Below, piece by piece: positions 55,201 through 64,000 of a stretch of DNA of 64,000 nt. Source of the DNA: a virus; the IMG/VR virus record IMGVR_UViG_3300024999_001520, positions 1 to 64,000 of that record; one strand, 5' to 3'. Below the pieces are notes generated by a model that did no database searches, was not told the origin of the DNA, and saw nothing but the letters and a program-made list of their open reading frames with translations. Within the stretch, counting starts at the first letter, position 1, and the number at the start of each line of letters is the position of its first letter. The translations under genes were made by a program, and so were the position numbers.

Positions 55201-57592
55201 TCGTACTATGGATTGTGTTACTTACTATGATACATCCACCGGCGCATCCGTAGGAGCAAAACGTTGGATGCCAATAGCACTACATTATACCATATCTGAC
55301 ATATCATTGCCTGCCGATTACTATAATATTGATTTGATAACTGATGATTATGCGTCTCCTTTTATACATCAACTTGGTTTACTTAAAATGAGTTCAATTG
55401 ATGATGTGGAGATATCAGAAACTGTCGATGATACAAACAGATTTAAATTTAGTACTATATTTAGAGCAAATGCCAGCCCTAATGCTGTATACCCAAAACC
55501 AAGGCCCCAGTTTTTTGTTACTGAAAATCTGGACCCAGTATGTTCTTGGTATACTTATTACGACTACCCTATGGATGAAACTAAATCTATTCAGTGGGTA
55601 TGGCAAGAAAAATGGGCTGAGGTAGATAGATCTGAAACTTTACGAGACGACATACTAAGCGTAGAGGACTTAAATATTAATTACTCATTGCCATATGAAA
55701 GTGGCCATGGTAGACATGTGTTTATTAATATAGAGCATCCTGATTATATATTTGATTATAAAAAAATAGAACACCAGATAGTGTGTTCTGAGGGTAATCA
55801 TTACATAACAATAGTACCATCCAAAAATAAAGATGAATCTGATCCTGCAGACAATTATTTCCTTATACAGTTGGATAATGGTCCGCCAAGAGTGTTTGAT
55901 ATAGATGGTAATCTAATAGAAGACCTTCCAACAACATGGATATTTTTTGATACAATTGAATTTGTAGGTTATGACTCAACATATATAAAAGATTCATTAG
56001 ATCTATATAAAATATGTTTAGAAACCCCGTGGGTTACAACAGCAACATTATTTGATTCCACCACTTATGTATCCACAGATGAGGAGGCATTAAAAAATGC
56101 CGCGGTAGCTGATGATAGAACATATTCTCTACTTGATTCTTATGGTGACTTTGTAGCATACTACTATAATAGGGGTTTATCTATATCGTTAATTAGTTCT
56201 ATGTTTTATTATTTACCAAAATTTACACAGGCATTGGAAGCTGGTGCTTATAATTGGGCGTTTAATGCACCGTCTTTATTACCTCCCTATGACTCTGTGG
56301 AGGTGGGCGAATATTACCCCGCTCAAATAGCCCCGGACTTGTTATATAACCCAAACATCCTTAATGCCTCAATTATAGATATTGATTTCATTCCAGCCAA
56401 TAAGTCTATTTATAAAAATAGGTTTATAACAAGAATAGAGATAACATATAAATTTGGCATAGAAGTGGCCGAAGAAGAAGAGGATCTTGATACATTTTAC
56501 CATATACCTAAAATAACAGTATACAAAAGTGACGAAAGTGGTTTTATACAAATATATCAAGAAAATAGACAAATAACCACAGAGAGCTCTGATGTAGTAG
56601 GTGTAAAAACTTTATCCTATGAAATATCATATTCTATTGAGGATATGCGTAGATTCTATAAAAATTTAAAATTAGAGTTTGATTTTAATATAACAGAAGA
56701 GGAGTTAATTTCCTCTGGTTTAGGTGATTATTATGATTTATATAATCATAGAATTAATATAAAATCAATAACTTTATATGATACAAGTTTTATAACTGCA
56801 ACAGAAGATTTTAAAACAAGTGAACGTAAATATTATGTTTCTTATGGGGATCATGCTGATTTCCCAACGTATGGTAATAACTCCACAGGTAGTGTAGTAC
56901 ATCCTCCCATAGAGGAGATGTCCACTCCAATGCAAACAGACACAGTTTTTGGTATTTTAGGTGTACCTAATAGCGAACAAGAATTTGTAACAATGCATAA
57001 AACGTCTGGTAGATTTTTAGATAAGTGTGTTGCTGATAGGACCAGAGTGCCAGGTAACAGTGTCTATGCTTTTGAAAAAGAGCAAAAAAATATATTTGAT
57101 ACAGCTATGCGTAAAGGTTCTGAAAGTTTTTCGGCCTCATCTATATGTCCGCCAGGACTAAAAAGTATATTGGACGTATTAAACTTAAAATTTCCAGTAT
57201 GGACTTGTAGTTTTGATAATACTTTAAATTATGAACTAACTTCCGTTTTAGCAAAAAACACGTATAGCCCTTGTGGGCATGAGTGGAATGCATTTGTAAC
57301 AACGCCAAGAATAGCATATAATTGTTCTACCGGTAGTGCTTTTGGTAGAATCACTGTTCCAGATTTATTTTCATGGCAATATATAAATCCATGTACATAT
57401 GAAAGTTTTGGTGGCTATGACTGGATAGAATCACAATACAACGCAGCAATAAATAGATTTGAATATGGCGCTTGGTCAGCTGTATTTAGCGCATTATCTG
57501 GCGGTATTTGGAACCCATTAGTAGTTGAATATACAGTAGGTACAGCCTCTACCGTGGATGAGGATTCAAAAACATCTCAATATGTTCCATAA
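52214..57592 (+). CDS. very large Cys-rich virion protein (1,792 residues)
   Basis: The N-terminal 100 residues hold about nine cysteines (NPCQYW, AICAHW, TICLYK, PYCNLLG, YICKQYE, RCVLPD, VTCEKW), and a second Cys group lies at about 200-275 (TTYCTCSD, APCNGAKPECPHY, VCWRYC). The remainder is beta-rich with long Asp/Tyr-rich strands. There is no signal peptide or membrane helix, so the cysteines probably bind metal or form bonds after release from the cell. It is placed in the second tip block, and size and composition suit a receptor-binding or central tip fibre. No known family is recognised. Confidence 0.75.
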   Translation: MAKNPCQYWSTIEPAICAHWDNSKTICLYKATNDQGTLVRATMAPYCNLLGTADYICKQYEPGEASSARCVLPDPSRHVTNKVTCEKWVHTVASGSGIADIDKPVYLYDSELNPITISGVSGYWSFKAINEYNDGQCDGYGTATTCSGYAPFIMAFGKLKPKEFGSEDTTPYALEGCYTKQQLGYRIPLPYLVFNVRAKLSKCYWWAAASENFSINTVNGEANEITTYCTCSDDNVKEFWEYKYDDSYGYIAPCNGAKPECPHYTGVCWRYCIDDKMGEGDKVLAEQLLELRYYIRRERWADLVVTTNSLGATIKQPIYYLSFDNPDLYAWLGTYTLFINPKVYSTSALIHAARNYFSHFDYFDVSYDSTTLTDGIPTETQETSFPTLIKEIKEPNLRPIIRNVFDQVTETISEGDEDTSPIVNKHNVFEVGDLNHEYLIIWGDSFSYNADIYAINLSDPDINKRLPSTVKVGLLEYVSSYAISKAKSADSYDAWKKQLNLIVDNLITFMPDSIAGNELPKNENSFYIRTKTFFGDNKILVMVKTEDSWEFDTVDFKKEYCGGIIAQTAFYIEGDGGTVAKLPNYESRFASNINDNGIIKFKFLSLRKDKVHGDVAYIYNDTNSDDITSFILYKVTAFADLTLTEENIKFFGNSGKALVILPDTDPNLNYIHSPFEIEGKLTLDVIDVDGKHKAVSMEIMDWCNDALEVNQFFIKPKEVFDFIRPCSFQLNIPKLCYYQKRSFNETPEGSFEKITAGALTDPLELNIANMNDGESIEYELSKFDATSILISAAYKSTGGRVKGATRTKPIMWVKQPYCQDVEIMYSWKASYTTYTLHPIGLCYGKRYSTILETGIMGGVAPPCGDHDLPTYARASFMWYPYSACDETMSYTEVSSAHISDRNIMEVFTDEESNHGSHDMRMLGPVESYGFEESHAQLWNCTCDFFYYNGKKTSENIFNGQSYYRGGLDDVALEFCLRNGGSPPKFGDVVRGQLNSYRTMDCVTYYDTSTGASVGAKRWMPIALHYTISDISLPADYYNIDLITDDYASPFIHQLGLLKMSSIDDVEISETVDDTNRFKFSTIFRANASPNAVYPKPRPQFFVTENLDPVCSWYTYYDYPMDETKSIQWVWQEKWAEVDRSETLRDDILSVEDLNINYSLPYESGHGRHVFINIEHPDYIFDYKKIEHQIVCSEGNHYITIVPSKNKDESDPADNYFLIQLDNGPPRVFDIDGNLIEDLPTTWIFFDTIEFVGYDSTYIKDSLDLYKICLETPWVTTATLFDSTTYVSTDEEALKNAAVADDRTYSLLDSYGDFVAYYYNRGLSISLISSMFYYLPKFTQALEAGAYNWAFNAPSLLPPYDSVEVGEYYPAQIAPDLLYNPNILNASIIDIDFIPANKSIYKNRFITRIEITYKFGIEVAEEEEDLDTFYHIPKITVYKSDESGFIQIYQENRQITTESSDVVGVKTLSYEISYSIEDMRRFYKNLKLEFDFNITEEELISSGLGDYYDLYNHRINIKSITLYDTSFITATEDFKTSERKYYVSYGDHADFPTYGNNSTGSVVHPPIEEMSTPMQTDTVFGILGVPNSEQEFVTMHKTSGRFLDKCVADRTRVPGNSVYAFEKEQKNIFDTAMRKGSESFSASSICPPGLKSILDVLNLKFPVWTCSFDNTLNYELTSVLAKNTYSPCGHEWNAFVTTPRIAYNCSTGSAFGRITVPDLFSWQYINPCTYESFGGYDWIESQYNAAINRFEYGAWSAVFSALSGGIWNPLVVEYTVGTASTVDEDSKTSQYVP

Positions 57593-57614
57593 TTAAAATA
57601 AAGGTGGTTTATTT

Positions 57615-58022
57615 ATGTATGATATAAAATGTACAGAATGTAAAGGTTTGCTAATAGTGGATATGGAATTATCCAGAGAACACTTGTGGACTTCTGATAA
57701 AGTTATGTACACCAATACAGGGGTACTAATCGAAGAAACAATAAATTCTGAGTTAGTATATAGATGCATAAATTGTGAAAAATTATTTAATTTGACATAT
57801 AAAGATTGGGAATCGCAAATTAGAAAACAGTTGGCTGAGGAAATAATGCATTTAAAGAGACGTATATCTTTTAGAAGTTTGGACCCGTATATAATAGACC
57901 CAGACAACGGTTTAACATTCTGTGGTCAATGCCCTGGTTATGATAATTTAGGTAACTGCTTTTTAGATATAGTAACAAGATGTGAATTAAGAAAACAAAA
58001 GTTGGATAAAAATGGCCTATAA
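57615..58022 (+). CDS. zinc-ribbon and four-Cys protein
   Basis: This protein has 135 residues. CTEC near the N-terminus and CINC (about 53-56) form a zinc ribbon. A C-terminal cluster has spacing C-x2-C-x8-C-x7-C (CGQCPGYDNLGNCFLDIVTR then C). The second cluster resembles that of the 68-residue tip protein. A charged helix (IRKQLAEEIMHLKRRI) connects them. A GGTGG-type site lies before the ATG. It overlaps the next start by 11 bases. It may be a chaperone-like or structural metal protein for the giant tip proteins beside it. Confidence 0.7.
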   Translation: MYDIKCTECKGLLIVDMELSREHLWTSDKVMYTNTGVLIEETINSELVYRCINCEKLFNLTYKDWESQIRKQLAEEIMHLKRRISFRSLDPYIIDPDNGLTFCGQCPGYDNLGNCFLDIVTRCELRKQKLDKNGL

Positions 58023-61000
58023 TTTTTTAAATACTGCCCATAAAATAAGCAATGATTTAAGTTGTGTATACGATAATTCTAACGCGTATATTACCGACTT
58101 TTCTACTAACGGTAACGTAGGTGGATGGGACGTTTATTATAATGTGTACTTTTACGGTTGCTGGCATAATGTCCTGTTTGGTACCGCTGCCGATAGATCC
58201 TGTTATATTGGTAGAACAGATAACATGCTACCTATTACAGCAGAAGATTATTATTATGTAAAAATAATGTTGAAAATTACTAATAATAATAAAGATAAAC
58301 GTAATCAAGGTTTAACAAAAGGTAAATTACGTTGGATAACATTAACCGATGACATTTGGGACAGCAATAAAGAGTTTGAGTTTGATCTCATTGTAGACGA
58401 TCAATGGCATTTATATGTATTAAATTTAGGCCCCAGCAAATACTGGGTTGGGGACATTTGTAATCTACGTGTATACCCTTTTATAGACGGTTGGGAGAAA
58501 GATCAATTTGCTATAAAATATATAACTATAAGCTCATCAGATAAGTTTAAATGTGTTAATACACAATGCTCTTATTACCAAAATTATACACATCCATGTC
58601 CTGGTGCCGGAGAACGTGGGTATTGTGTGGCTGGGCAAGGGTATGAACAATATACAACTACGTCTGGTAGTGATATTGTATTAATAAATATAGATGGTTA
58701 TGGTGAAGCTAAATTTCATTTAGGAGATAATTCCAATGTAACTATATATGAAATGGCTCACATATTAAATACTAAATTAGGTTCTTTAAGTATTGGTGGT
58801 TATTGCTACTCCTCTGTTGAAGTAGATCAAGGAAAGTTAAAAATACGCTCTGGTACAACAGGTGCTAATAGTAGTGTTTATGTAGCTCATAGTCAAGCCG
58901 CTGTGGTGTTAGGTTTTTTTAATGACTCCGCCGCTAACATATCAACCTGTGTCGATGGGACAGACTTTGCTTCTGGTTTTGATTATGCTTCAAGTCGCCT
59001 GCTAACTGCCACAGAATTAGGTAGTCTGATTGATAGTAATACTAATATCATAGGCTACACACACAATGCACAACAATATAACGTAGAAGGAGGTAGATCT
59101 GACTATAATGAAATTGGCTACACCTCATCAACCGCATATGTACAAGGGGATGAAGGAGTCACATTAGTAAATAGAGGTAAAACTATAATAGATTGGTCTC
59201 ATCCTTTTAATAGCAACGGTAAAATAAAACATATATACGTATATGCTACAAGATATGACAATGCTAAAATTTTAATTTGCCGCCCCAAATTAGATGGAAC
59301 ACTTAGCATCATATACTCTTTACCATTTCCACAATTAACAGGTAATTTTTATTCTAACATTAGCTTTACACATTGTATAGACTGTGATATACTTGTAAAC
59401 AAAGGTGATTTGTTAGCTATATACGATGCTGATGTTTCAATAGGCATATCTTTAACAAATAAGCCTGATGCCACATACAGCCAATTAGATGGAGAGCCGA
59501 CAGGTACTTTTAATCCAGGTACTGCATATTCTATGGGTGTAGGAGGTTTAGCCATATATGCAAGAAGTGATAAATATCAAACAAATACTCTTCTTGATAT
59601 TGATTTTGGTGATAGGTTGAATATTGAAGAATTTACTATATATGGTAAAGAGTCAGCAGACTACTTTGAATATAATGTGGCGATGTGTTTAGATGTAAAT
59701 TGGCGTGTAAATTTACATGGAGGTAGTCATAAGCATACAATATGGACCGCCACAACCTCTTATACAGTTACGCACACTAATATAGCTTATGGGTTAGAGT
59801 CTCTTTCTGATGGAAAAATAATTGCTGAAAATAATATAGCTGGACAATCATACACAACTGATACAACTGGTTTAGTCACTGCTGGAACACACTCATACTT
59901 TTACGTTAATGGTGACGCTGAATGGTTACAACCAGAGGAATTTGGTCCTACGGTAATGGCCAATGTGTACGAATTTGTAGAAGATCCAGTAACATTAACT
60001 TTGGTTTTTCCTACCAATAAATCGTGTGAAATACATAAATCTATAATATATTTTAAAGAAGAAGATAATTTTAGAAGTTTTGCCTTATATACTGGTTTAG
60101 GTGTATATGGATACAACGGTGATTACGTTGATGCACAACACAAACTAATACCAAAATATAATTATATAAAAATAGACGGCATAAACTATGATTATACAAA
60201 CAATGAAGATATAGAGGCTTACCTATTTAGTAATCCTTGTTCTATTGATATATTGCATGATGGCGATGGTTACATGGTCGATACAGACAACTTTTTTGCG
60301 GCAAACGCAGCCTATTGGACCGTGCTAGAACATGGTTTTGATCCTATTAATAGTTTCGACTTTAATATAAGGTGTAATTACCATAATAGTACTAAAATAA
60401 CTGAAATAGAAGTTTATAGTAGGATGTACTTTGAACCGTCAATAATTGATAATGTGTCACTTATTTATTCTACTTATGGTGAAGAATGGAAAGATGCTGT
60501 ATTTAATGTAGAAGAAGCAGACATAATAAGTGCTTTTATAGGTGGCGCCCCAAGATACATGAAGCTATCATTACAAACCACCACTTCTTTTAGTGTTAAT
60601 GAACTTTTTTGTAAAACAGGGGATCAAGTAAAAACTTCAAAATGTGATGACAGCATATTATTGGACGATGCTAAAAATGGTGTTGTTAATAATAGTAAAC
60701 TTTACTATGTAGAAAATATTTATGATAGGCCTTTTGATCTTATAGTTGATATACCAAAAACAACCAATGTAGATACTTCTGGTATAGTATTTTGGAGTAA
60801 ATTAAACAAACAAGAGGATATCGATAATCCTGATATTGGGCCGCCGGCCATATTAAGAAAAGCAGAAGATTTTATATTAAACACTGATAGTGGACAATGT
60901 GCTATTAATACTCCGTGTTATGGTTTGAATAATCTAATTAATAATAAAGAAGCTTACTACTCCTGTAATGAACACGATTGGTTTTCGTATGACACTCTAA

Positions 61001-64000
61001 TTTCGGGTACAAGTTTAAACTTTAATTTAGATGGTTATTTAAATACTCAAATTACTGAAATAACCGTTCCAGAAGTCTCCGCTACTTATTGGAAATTACA
61101 ATTAGACTCTATTAGTAAAGACTGTATTTTAAAGGATATATTAGCTTTTTATGATGATGTCCGTGTACCAATAGAACTTGTTTATTTAAATCAAACCATT
61201 GGTACTACCTCCATGACTAATGCGCTATTAAGTAATGGTGTAGATATTGATGTACCAACACTCGTAACTGGTAATGACACCTTTGACGGTATAGACGGGG
61301 CTAACTATAATACTTATCTATGGCAGGATAATATGCTTTTTGATGATTCAGCCTCTTACTGCCATATAGTTAGTAATAAATTACAGTTGAATCTGACTAC
61401 TTCTGAGGATGGCACTTACGTGCTTAATTATATACCTATAATAGACTCAGATTTTTCGGCGGAAGTGAGTGTACTTATATCTTTTCCAAGTCAAGCAGAC
61501 AGACTTAGTGTAGGCCTAGGTATTAGAGGAGAACGTGGGGGCTTTGTCGGTATAAGAAAGCATATATACAGTAGTTCAGGAAGGTACTATAATTTCGATA
61601 AAGATGCTTGGTATAGTTCTGTAAATTACATTTACAATGCTATATTAAACTTTGACTTAAAAATAACAAAAGTTGGAACATTGATATCTTGTTATTTTAG
61701 AACCACGGGTGTATCCACTTGGACTACTCTATCTTCTGGCTATAATTATGACGGTTTTACTAATGATAGATTAAAAATTGAACTCTATACTCATATATTA
61801 CTAGCATTTCCTAATGTAGTAGTTACATTTGATAATTTTATTTTAACGGCCACAAATATACTTTATCCGGCTTTAATATATTCTTCTAATTATGCTTTGG
61901 GGTTTAAAACTATAACCAATGATCCTATTAATAAAATAAAATTAGTACATGGTGCATCAACGTTACAAAACCCAGAATTGCTTATTAGCTATAATAATAT
62001 TAATTATTTCACAATAGGCAACTATACAAGCACCACGTCAAACCATTCTGTGCATTTAGCAATAGATTTATTAAAAAGACATAATTTAAACATAATACGT
62101 AATTATGGTGTGTTAGATAATAAGTTATTTTTATCAACTGATTTAAATGTAGATTATGCTAATACTAATACCACACTCCCAACTAATGTTACTTTTAATA
62201 ATAGTAATAAAACAGATGCTCGTTGGGTACGAATTAATATATCCGCGTCAGATACCACATTAAAGGTTATAGATAAATTGGGTATATATCCTAATATAGC
62301 AGCGACCTATTGTATAGATGGTGGCTATAATTGTGAATGGTCTTCTCTTGGGACTACACTTTCTGATTATAGTTTACCCAGTAATGTAGCATATGGATCA
62401 TCTGTTGAAGCAACTAATTATATAGATTACATGACCCCTGATAAAGCAGTAGATGGTAAATACTCTTCTGGTAATACAGAGGATTGTTGGGCTTTTGATG
62501 GAATAAGTCCGCACATAGATATATTATTTAATAATGATTATGTAGTAAATAAAGCAAGAATACACCACTCATTTAGTGTGGATGATTCCAATTTTATAAA
62601 TAGTGCTTTTACTGGTTATATATCTACAACAATTTCAGGAGAAAATTTTATACAGGTATTTAATACATCCAGTAATATGTCCAATGAAACCACCCACTAT
62701 TTTGATCCTGTTACTGCACGTAGATTTAGACTTGTGATAGACTCTTATACTAATACACCTATTTATTTAGGGGATGGCTCCTATTTTACTGGTAGTTTTT
62801 TAAGAGAAATTGAAATTTACACTGCCATGCAAACTACTTACATCGATAGTGAGCGCTTTCCCATAGTTTGTATGAATTTAAAAGACAGTTTCACCGTAAT
62901 AGGGCATGAATTAATCAGCAACGATCCTAATAATTTAGATATAGCATGGAATAATTCAAATGAGTTTTTTAAATACTCTGAAAGTTTGTCAGATGACCCT
63001 AAAAAAGTATCTTTTAATTTAGACGGCGATTATACTCTTATATACTATACTGCAGAAGACTCTGGAGATCAAGCAGGTTCATTGGAGTACTTATTAGAGA
63101 GCTCTTTATACTTAGATAAAGGACCTTATGTTGTACGATGGCAGGGATATGATTTGACCTCCGAAGGAGAAAGTGGTGTACGTTTGGAAGGTAACAGCGT
63201 AATTGATGCTCCTGGCGCTAACACAGGTGTTGCTATATGGGTAGATCAAGAAGTGTCAATAACAATACTCGACAGTGGCTACTATACAGTAAAGGGATAT
63301 CAGTTCATAAATACCGATGAAAGTTGGGGTATTAGAAATGTAGGTATATACAGAATATCAGATTATTCAAGATGGTTGGCTATTACCCGTGATACGGCCA
63401 CAAATTACGCCTACGACAATATTACTTCCGAAGAGGGTGTAGATACACTTAGCCTAATAAAAGTGTATGGCGAAGGTTCTTATGCCCCTACTGCGTACTC
63501 CTGGTGGTGGACATCCACCATTAGCACATTAAGTAATGATTTACAGTTTGTAAAAGATTCTAATAAGTCACTAAAAATTGCATATCCTGCTTCTACTGAG
63601 GAGGATACTGTGGTGTTTATCCCTGGGGATAACCTTGGTATTGATGATAAATGGTCCATTAAAGACTTATTTACTTTTCAATTATATGTTTCGGACGCAA
63701 GCAAAATAGATAGCTCTTTTGGTGATATAACATTAGGTATAGCTAATACAAATAAAGAAAACTATTATAGATGGTCTTTAAATGACATTACCTTAGTAAC
63801 AGGATGGAATAGTATAAGACTTAAATTTGAGGATTACAGTTCATTATACCCATTGAACGATAACTCTTTTTATAACCTAATAAATCAAGATCTTAATTTT
63901 GCATACGCGGAGGAAGGATTTAATTATGTTATGCTTAGATATAGAGGCACCGGGCAAGCTGTAACACTTTATATGACCTCGCTAAAAATAGAACGAAATT
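58012..64000 (+). CDS. giant tail-tip/fibre protein with SGT-LGF module and discoidin-like domain (partial)
   Basis: The frame opens at ATG 58012, inside the end of the previous gene, and stays open to the window edge: at least 1,996 residues with no stop. The N-terminal region has Trp/Tyr-rich strands and a Cys patch (KCVNTQCSYY, HPCPGAGERGYC, about 185-206). Residues 244-303 repeat the SGT-LGF module (TIYEMAHILNTKL, then KIRSGTTGANSSVYV and VVLGF). Long beta regions follow. Residues about 1455-1605 look like an F5/8 type C (discoidin) domain: 'DYMTPDKAVDGKYSSGNTED', then 'HIDILFNNDYVVNKARIHHS' and 'ARRFRLVIDS'. Such domains bind glycans or lipids, so a host-binding role is likely. Confidence 0.85.
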   Translation, partial: MAYNFLNTAHKISNDLSCVYDNSNAYITDFSTNGNVGGWDVYYNVYFYGCWHNVLFGTAADRSCYIGRTDNMLPITAEDYYYVKIMLKITNNNKDKRNQGLTKGKLRWITLTDDIWDSNKEFEFDLIVDDQWHLYVLNLGPSKYWVGDICNLRVYPFIDGWEKDQFAIKYITISSSDKFKCVNTQCSYYQNYTHPCPGAGERGYCVAGQGYEQYTTTSGSDIVLINIDGYGEAKFHLGDNSNVTIYEMAHILNTKLGSLSIGGYCYSSVEVDQGKLKIRSGTTGANSSVYVAHSQAAVVLGFFNDSAANISTCVDGTDFASGFDYASSRLLTATELGSLIDSNTNIIGYTHNAQQYNVEGGRSDYNEIGYTSSTAYVQGDEGVTLVNRGKTIIDWSHPFNSNGKIKHIYVYATRYDNAKILICRPKLDGTLSIIYSLPFPQLTGNFYSNISFTHCIDCDILVNKGDLLAIYDADVSIGISLTNKPDATYSQLDGEPTGTFNPGTAYSMGVGGLAIYARSDKYQTNTLLDIDFGDRLNIEEFTIYGKESADYFEYNVAMCLDVNWRVNLHGGSHKHTIWTATTSYTVTHTNIAYGLESLSDGKIIAENNIAGQSYTTDTTGLVTAGTHSYFYVNGDAEWLQPEEFGPTVMANVYEFVEDPVTLTLVFPTNKSCEIHKSIIYFKEEDNFRSFALYTGLGVYGYNGDYVDAQHKLIPKYNYIKIDGINYDYTNNEDIEAYLFSNPCSIDILHDGDGYMVDTDNFFAANAAYWTVLEHGFDPINSFDFNIRCNYHNSTKITEIEVYSRMYFEPSIIDNVSLIYSTYGEEWKDAVFNVEEADIISAFIGGAPRYMKLSLQTTTSFSVNELFCKTGDQVKTSKCDDSILLDDAKNGVVNNSKLYYVENIYDRPFDLIVDIPKTTNVDTSGIVFWSKLNKQEDIDNPDIGPPAILRKAEDFILNTDSGQCAINTPCYGLNNLINNKEAYYSCNEHDWFSYDTLISGTSLNFNLDGYLNTQITEITVPEVSATYWKLQLDSISKDCILKDILAFYDDVRVPIELVYLNQTIGTTSMTNALLSNGVDIDVPTLVTGNDTFDGIDGANYNTYLWQDNMLFDDSASYCHIVSNKLQLNLTTSEDGTYVLNYIPIIDSDFSAEVSVLISFPSQADRLSVGLGIRGERGGFVGIRKHIYSSSGRYYNFDKDAWYSSVNYIYNAILNFDLKITKVGTLISCYFRTTGVSTWTTLSSGYNYDGFTNDRLKIELYTHILLAFPNVVVTFDNFILTATNILYPALIYSSNYALGFKTITNDPINKIKLVHGASTLQNPELLISYNNINYFTIGNYTSTTSNHSVHLAIDLLKRHNLNIIRNYGVLDNKLFLSTDLNVDYANTNTTLPTNVTFNNSNKTDARWVRINISASDTTLKVIDKLGIYPNIAATYCIDGGYNCEWSSLGTTLSDYSLPSNVAYGSSVEATNYIDYMTPDKAVDGKYSSGNTEDCWAFDGISPHIDILFNNDYVVNKARIHHSFSVDDSNFINSAFTGYISTTISGENFIQVFNTSSNMSNETTHYFDPVTARRFRLVIDSYTNTPIYLGDGSYFTGSFLREIEIYTAMQTTYIDSERFPIVCMNLKDSFTVIGHELISNDPNNLDIAWNNSNEFFKYSESLSDDPKKVSFNLDGDYTLIYYTAEDSGDQAGSLEYLLESSLYLDKGPYVVRWQGYDLTSEGESGVRLEGNSVIDAPGANTGVAIWVDQEVSITILDSGYYTVKGYQFINTDESWGIRNVGIYRISDYSRWLAITRDTATNYAYDNITSEEGVDTLSLIKVYGEGSYAPTAYSWWWTSTISTLSNDLQFVKDSNKSLKIAYPASTEEDTVVFIPGDNLGIDDKWSIKDLFTFQLYVSDASKIDSSFGDITLGIANTNKENYYRWSLNDITLVTGWNSIRLKFEDYSSLYPLNDNSFYNLINQDLNFAYAEEGFNYVMLRYRGTGQAVTLYMTSLKIERN

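Noticed and set aside
1-64000. tRNA, rRNA, integrase, attachment sites, insertion sequences and lysis genes
   Set aside because: None could be seen. Gaps between genes are too short for RNA genes, apart from 6445-6671, where no cloverleaf was recognised.

Overview
The window is the structural module of a tailed double-stranded DNA phage with a very long tail, almost certainly of siphovirus type. All genes are on the + strand, tightly packed and often joined by TAATG stop/start overlaps. The DNA is AT-rich. All three stop codons are used as stops, so no stop-codon recoding is visible. Strong AGGAGG ribosome sites stand before the major tail protein and the tape measure. These fit a Bacillota-like host better than a Bacteroidota one, but the host is an inference. 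No head, terminase, lysis, replication, integrase, tRNA or CRISPR feature is present, and the largest gap between genes is 227 bases.

Layout. Bases 1-2567: end of one structural protein and a PKD-type head or appendage protein. Bases 2575-3318: GIY-YIG homing endonuclease. Bases 3319-6444: head-tail connector, Cys-rich head-closure candidate, neck protein and tail terminator candidate. Bases 6445-6671: structured leader. Bases 6672-8285: major tail tube protein with two tube-like halves. Bases 8351-10487: a small protein and two tail-assembly-chaperone-like proteins. Bases 10567-33519: one 7,650-residue tape-measure protein. Bases 33524-39636: tail hub and small tail-tip proteins, several Cys-rich. 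Bases 39642-40532: HNH homing endonuclease. Bases 40559-51836: tail-tip and fibre proteins, including three paralogues with a Big_1-like Ig domain. Bases 51856-51887: a convincing terminator. Bases 51913-64000: a second tip block with a 1,792-residue Cys-rich protein, a zinc-ribbon protein and a protein of at least 1,996 residues that runs off the window and carries a discoidin-like domain.

Main discovery. The tape measure is a fusion. Residues about 1450-2800 carry the signature elements of a multisubunit-type RNA polymerase in one chain. The beta-like barrel motif GRKFTTRFGSKG (1521-1532) has both catalytic lysines. Then come the beta-prime/Rpb1-like EIGVP..IA (2302-2310), R.P with downstream S and R-L at Rpb1 spacing (2376-2393), the metal-binding DFDGD (2480-2484), and a trigger-loop candidate around H2724. 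Residues 3310-3419 carry a complete RecB/Cas4-type PD-(D/E)XK nuclease signature. Only after these does the classical TP901-type tape-measure core begin (about 3975-4390), followed by hydrophobic segments and Gly-Gly-rich modules. The simplest reading is a ruler that also carries a polymerase and a nuclease into the host cell. This resembles the virion-delivered polymerases of crAss-like phages and N4, but here it is built into the tape measure.

How the genes would work together. The connector and terminator proteins join head and tail. The tube protein polymerises around the tape measure, which the chaperones hold. The hub, tip and fibre proteins form the host-binding end. On infection the tape measure leaves the tube, and its polymerase and nuclease parts could act on phage and host DNA in the cell.
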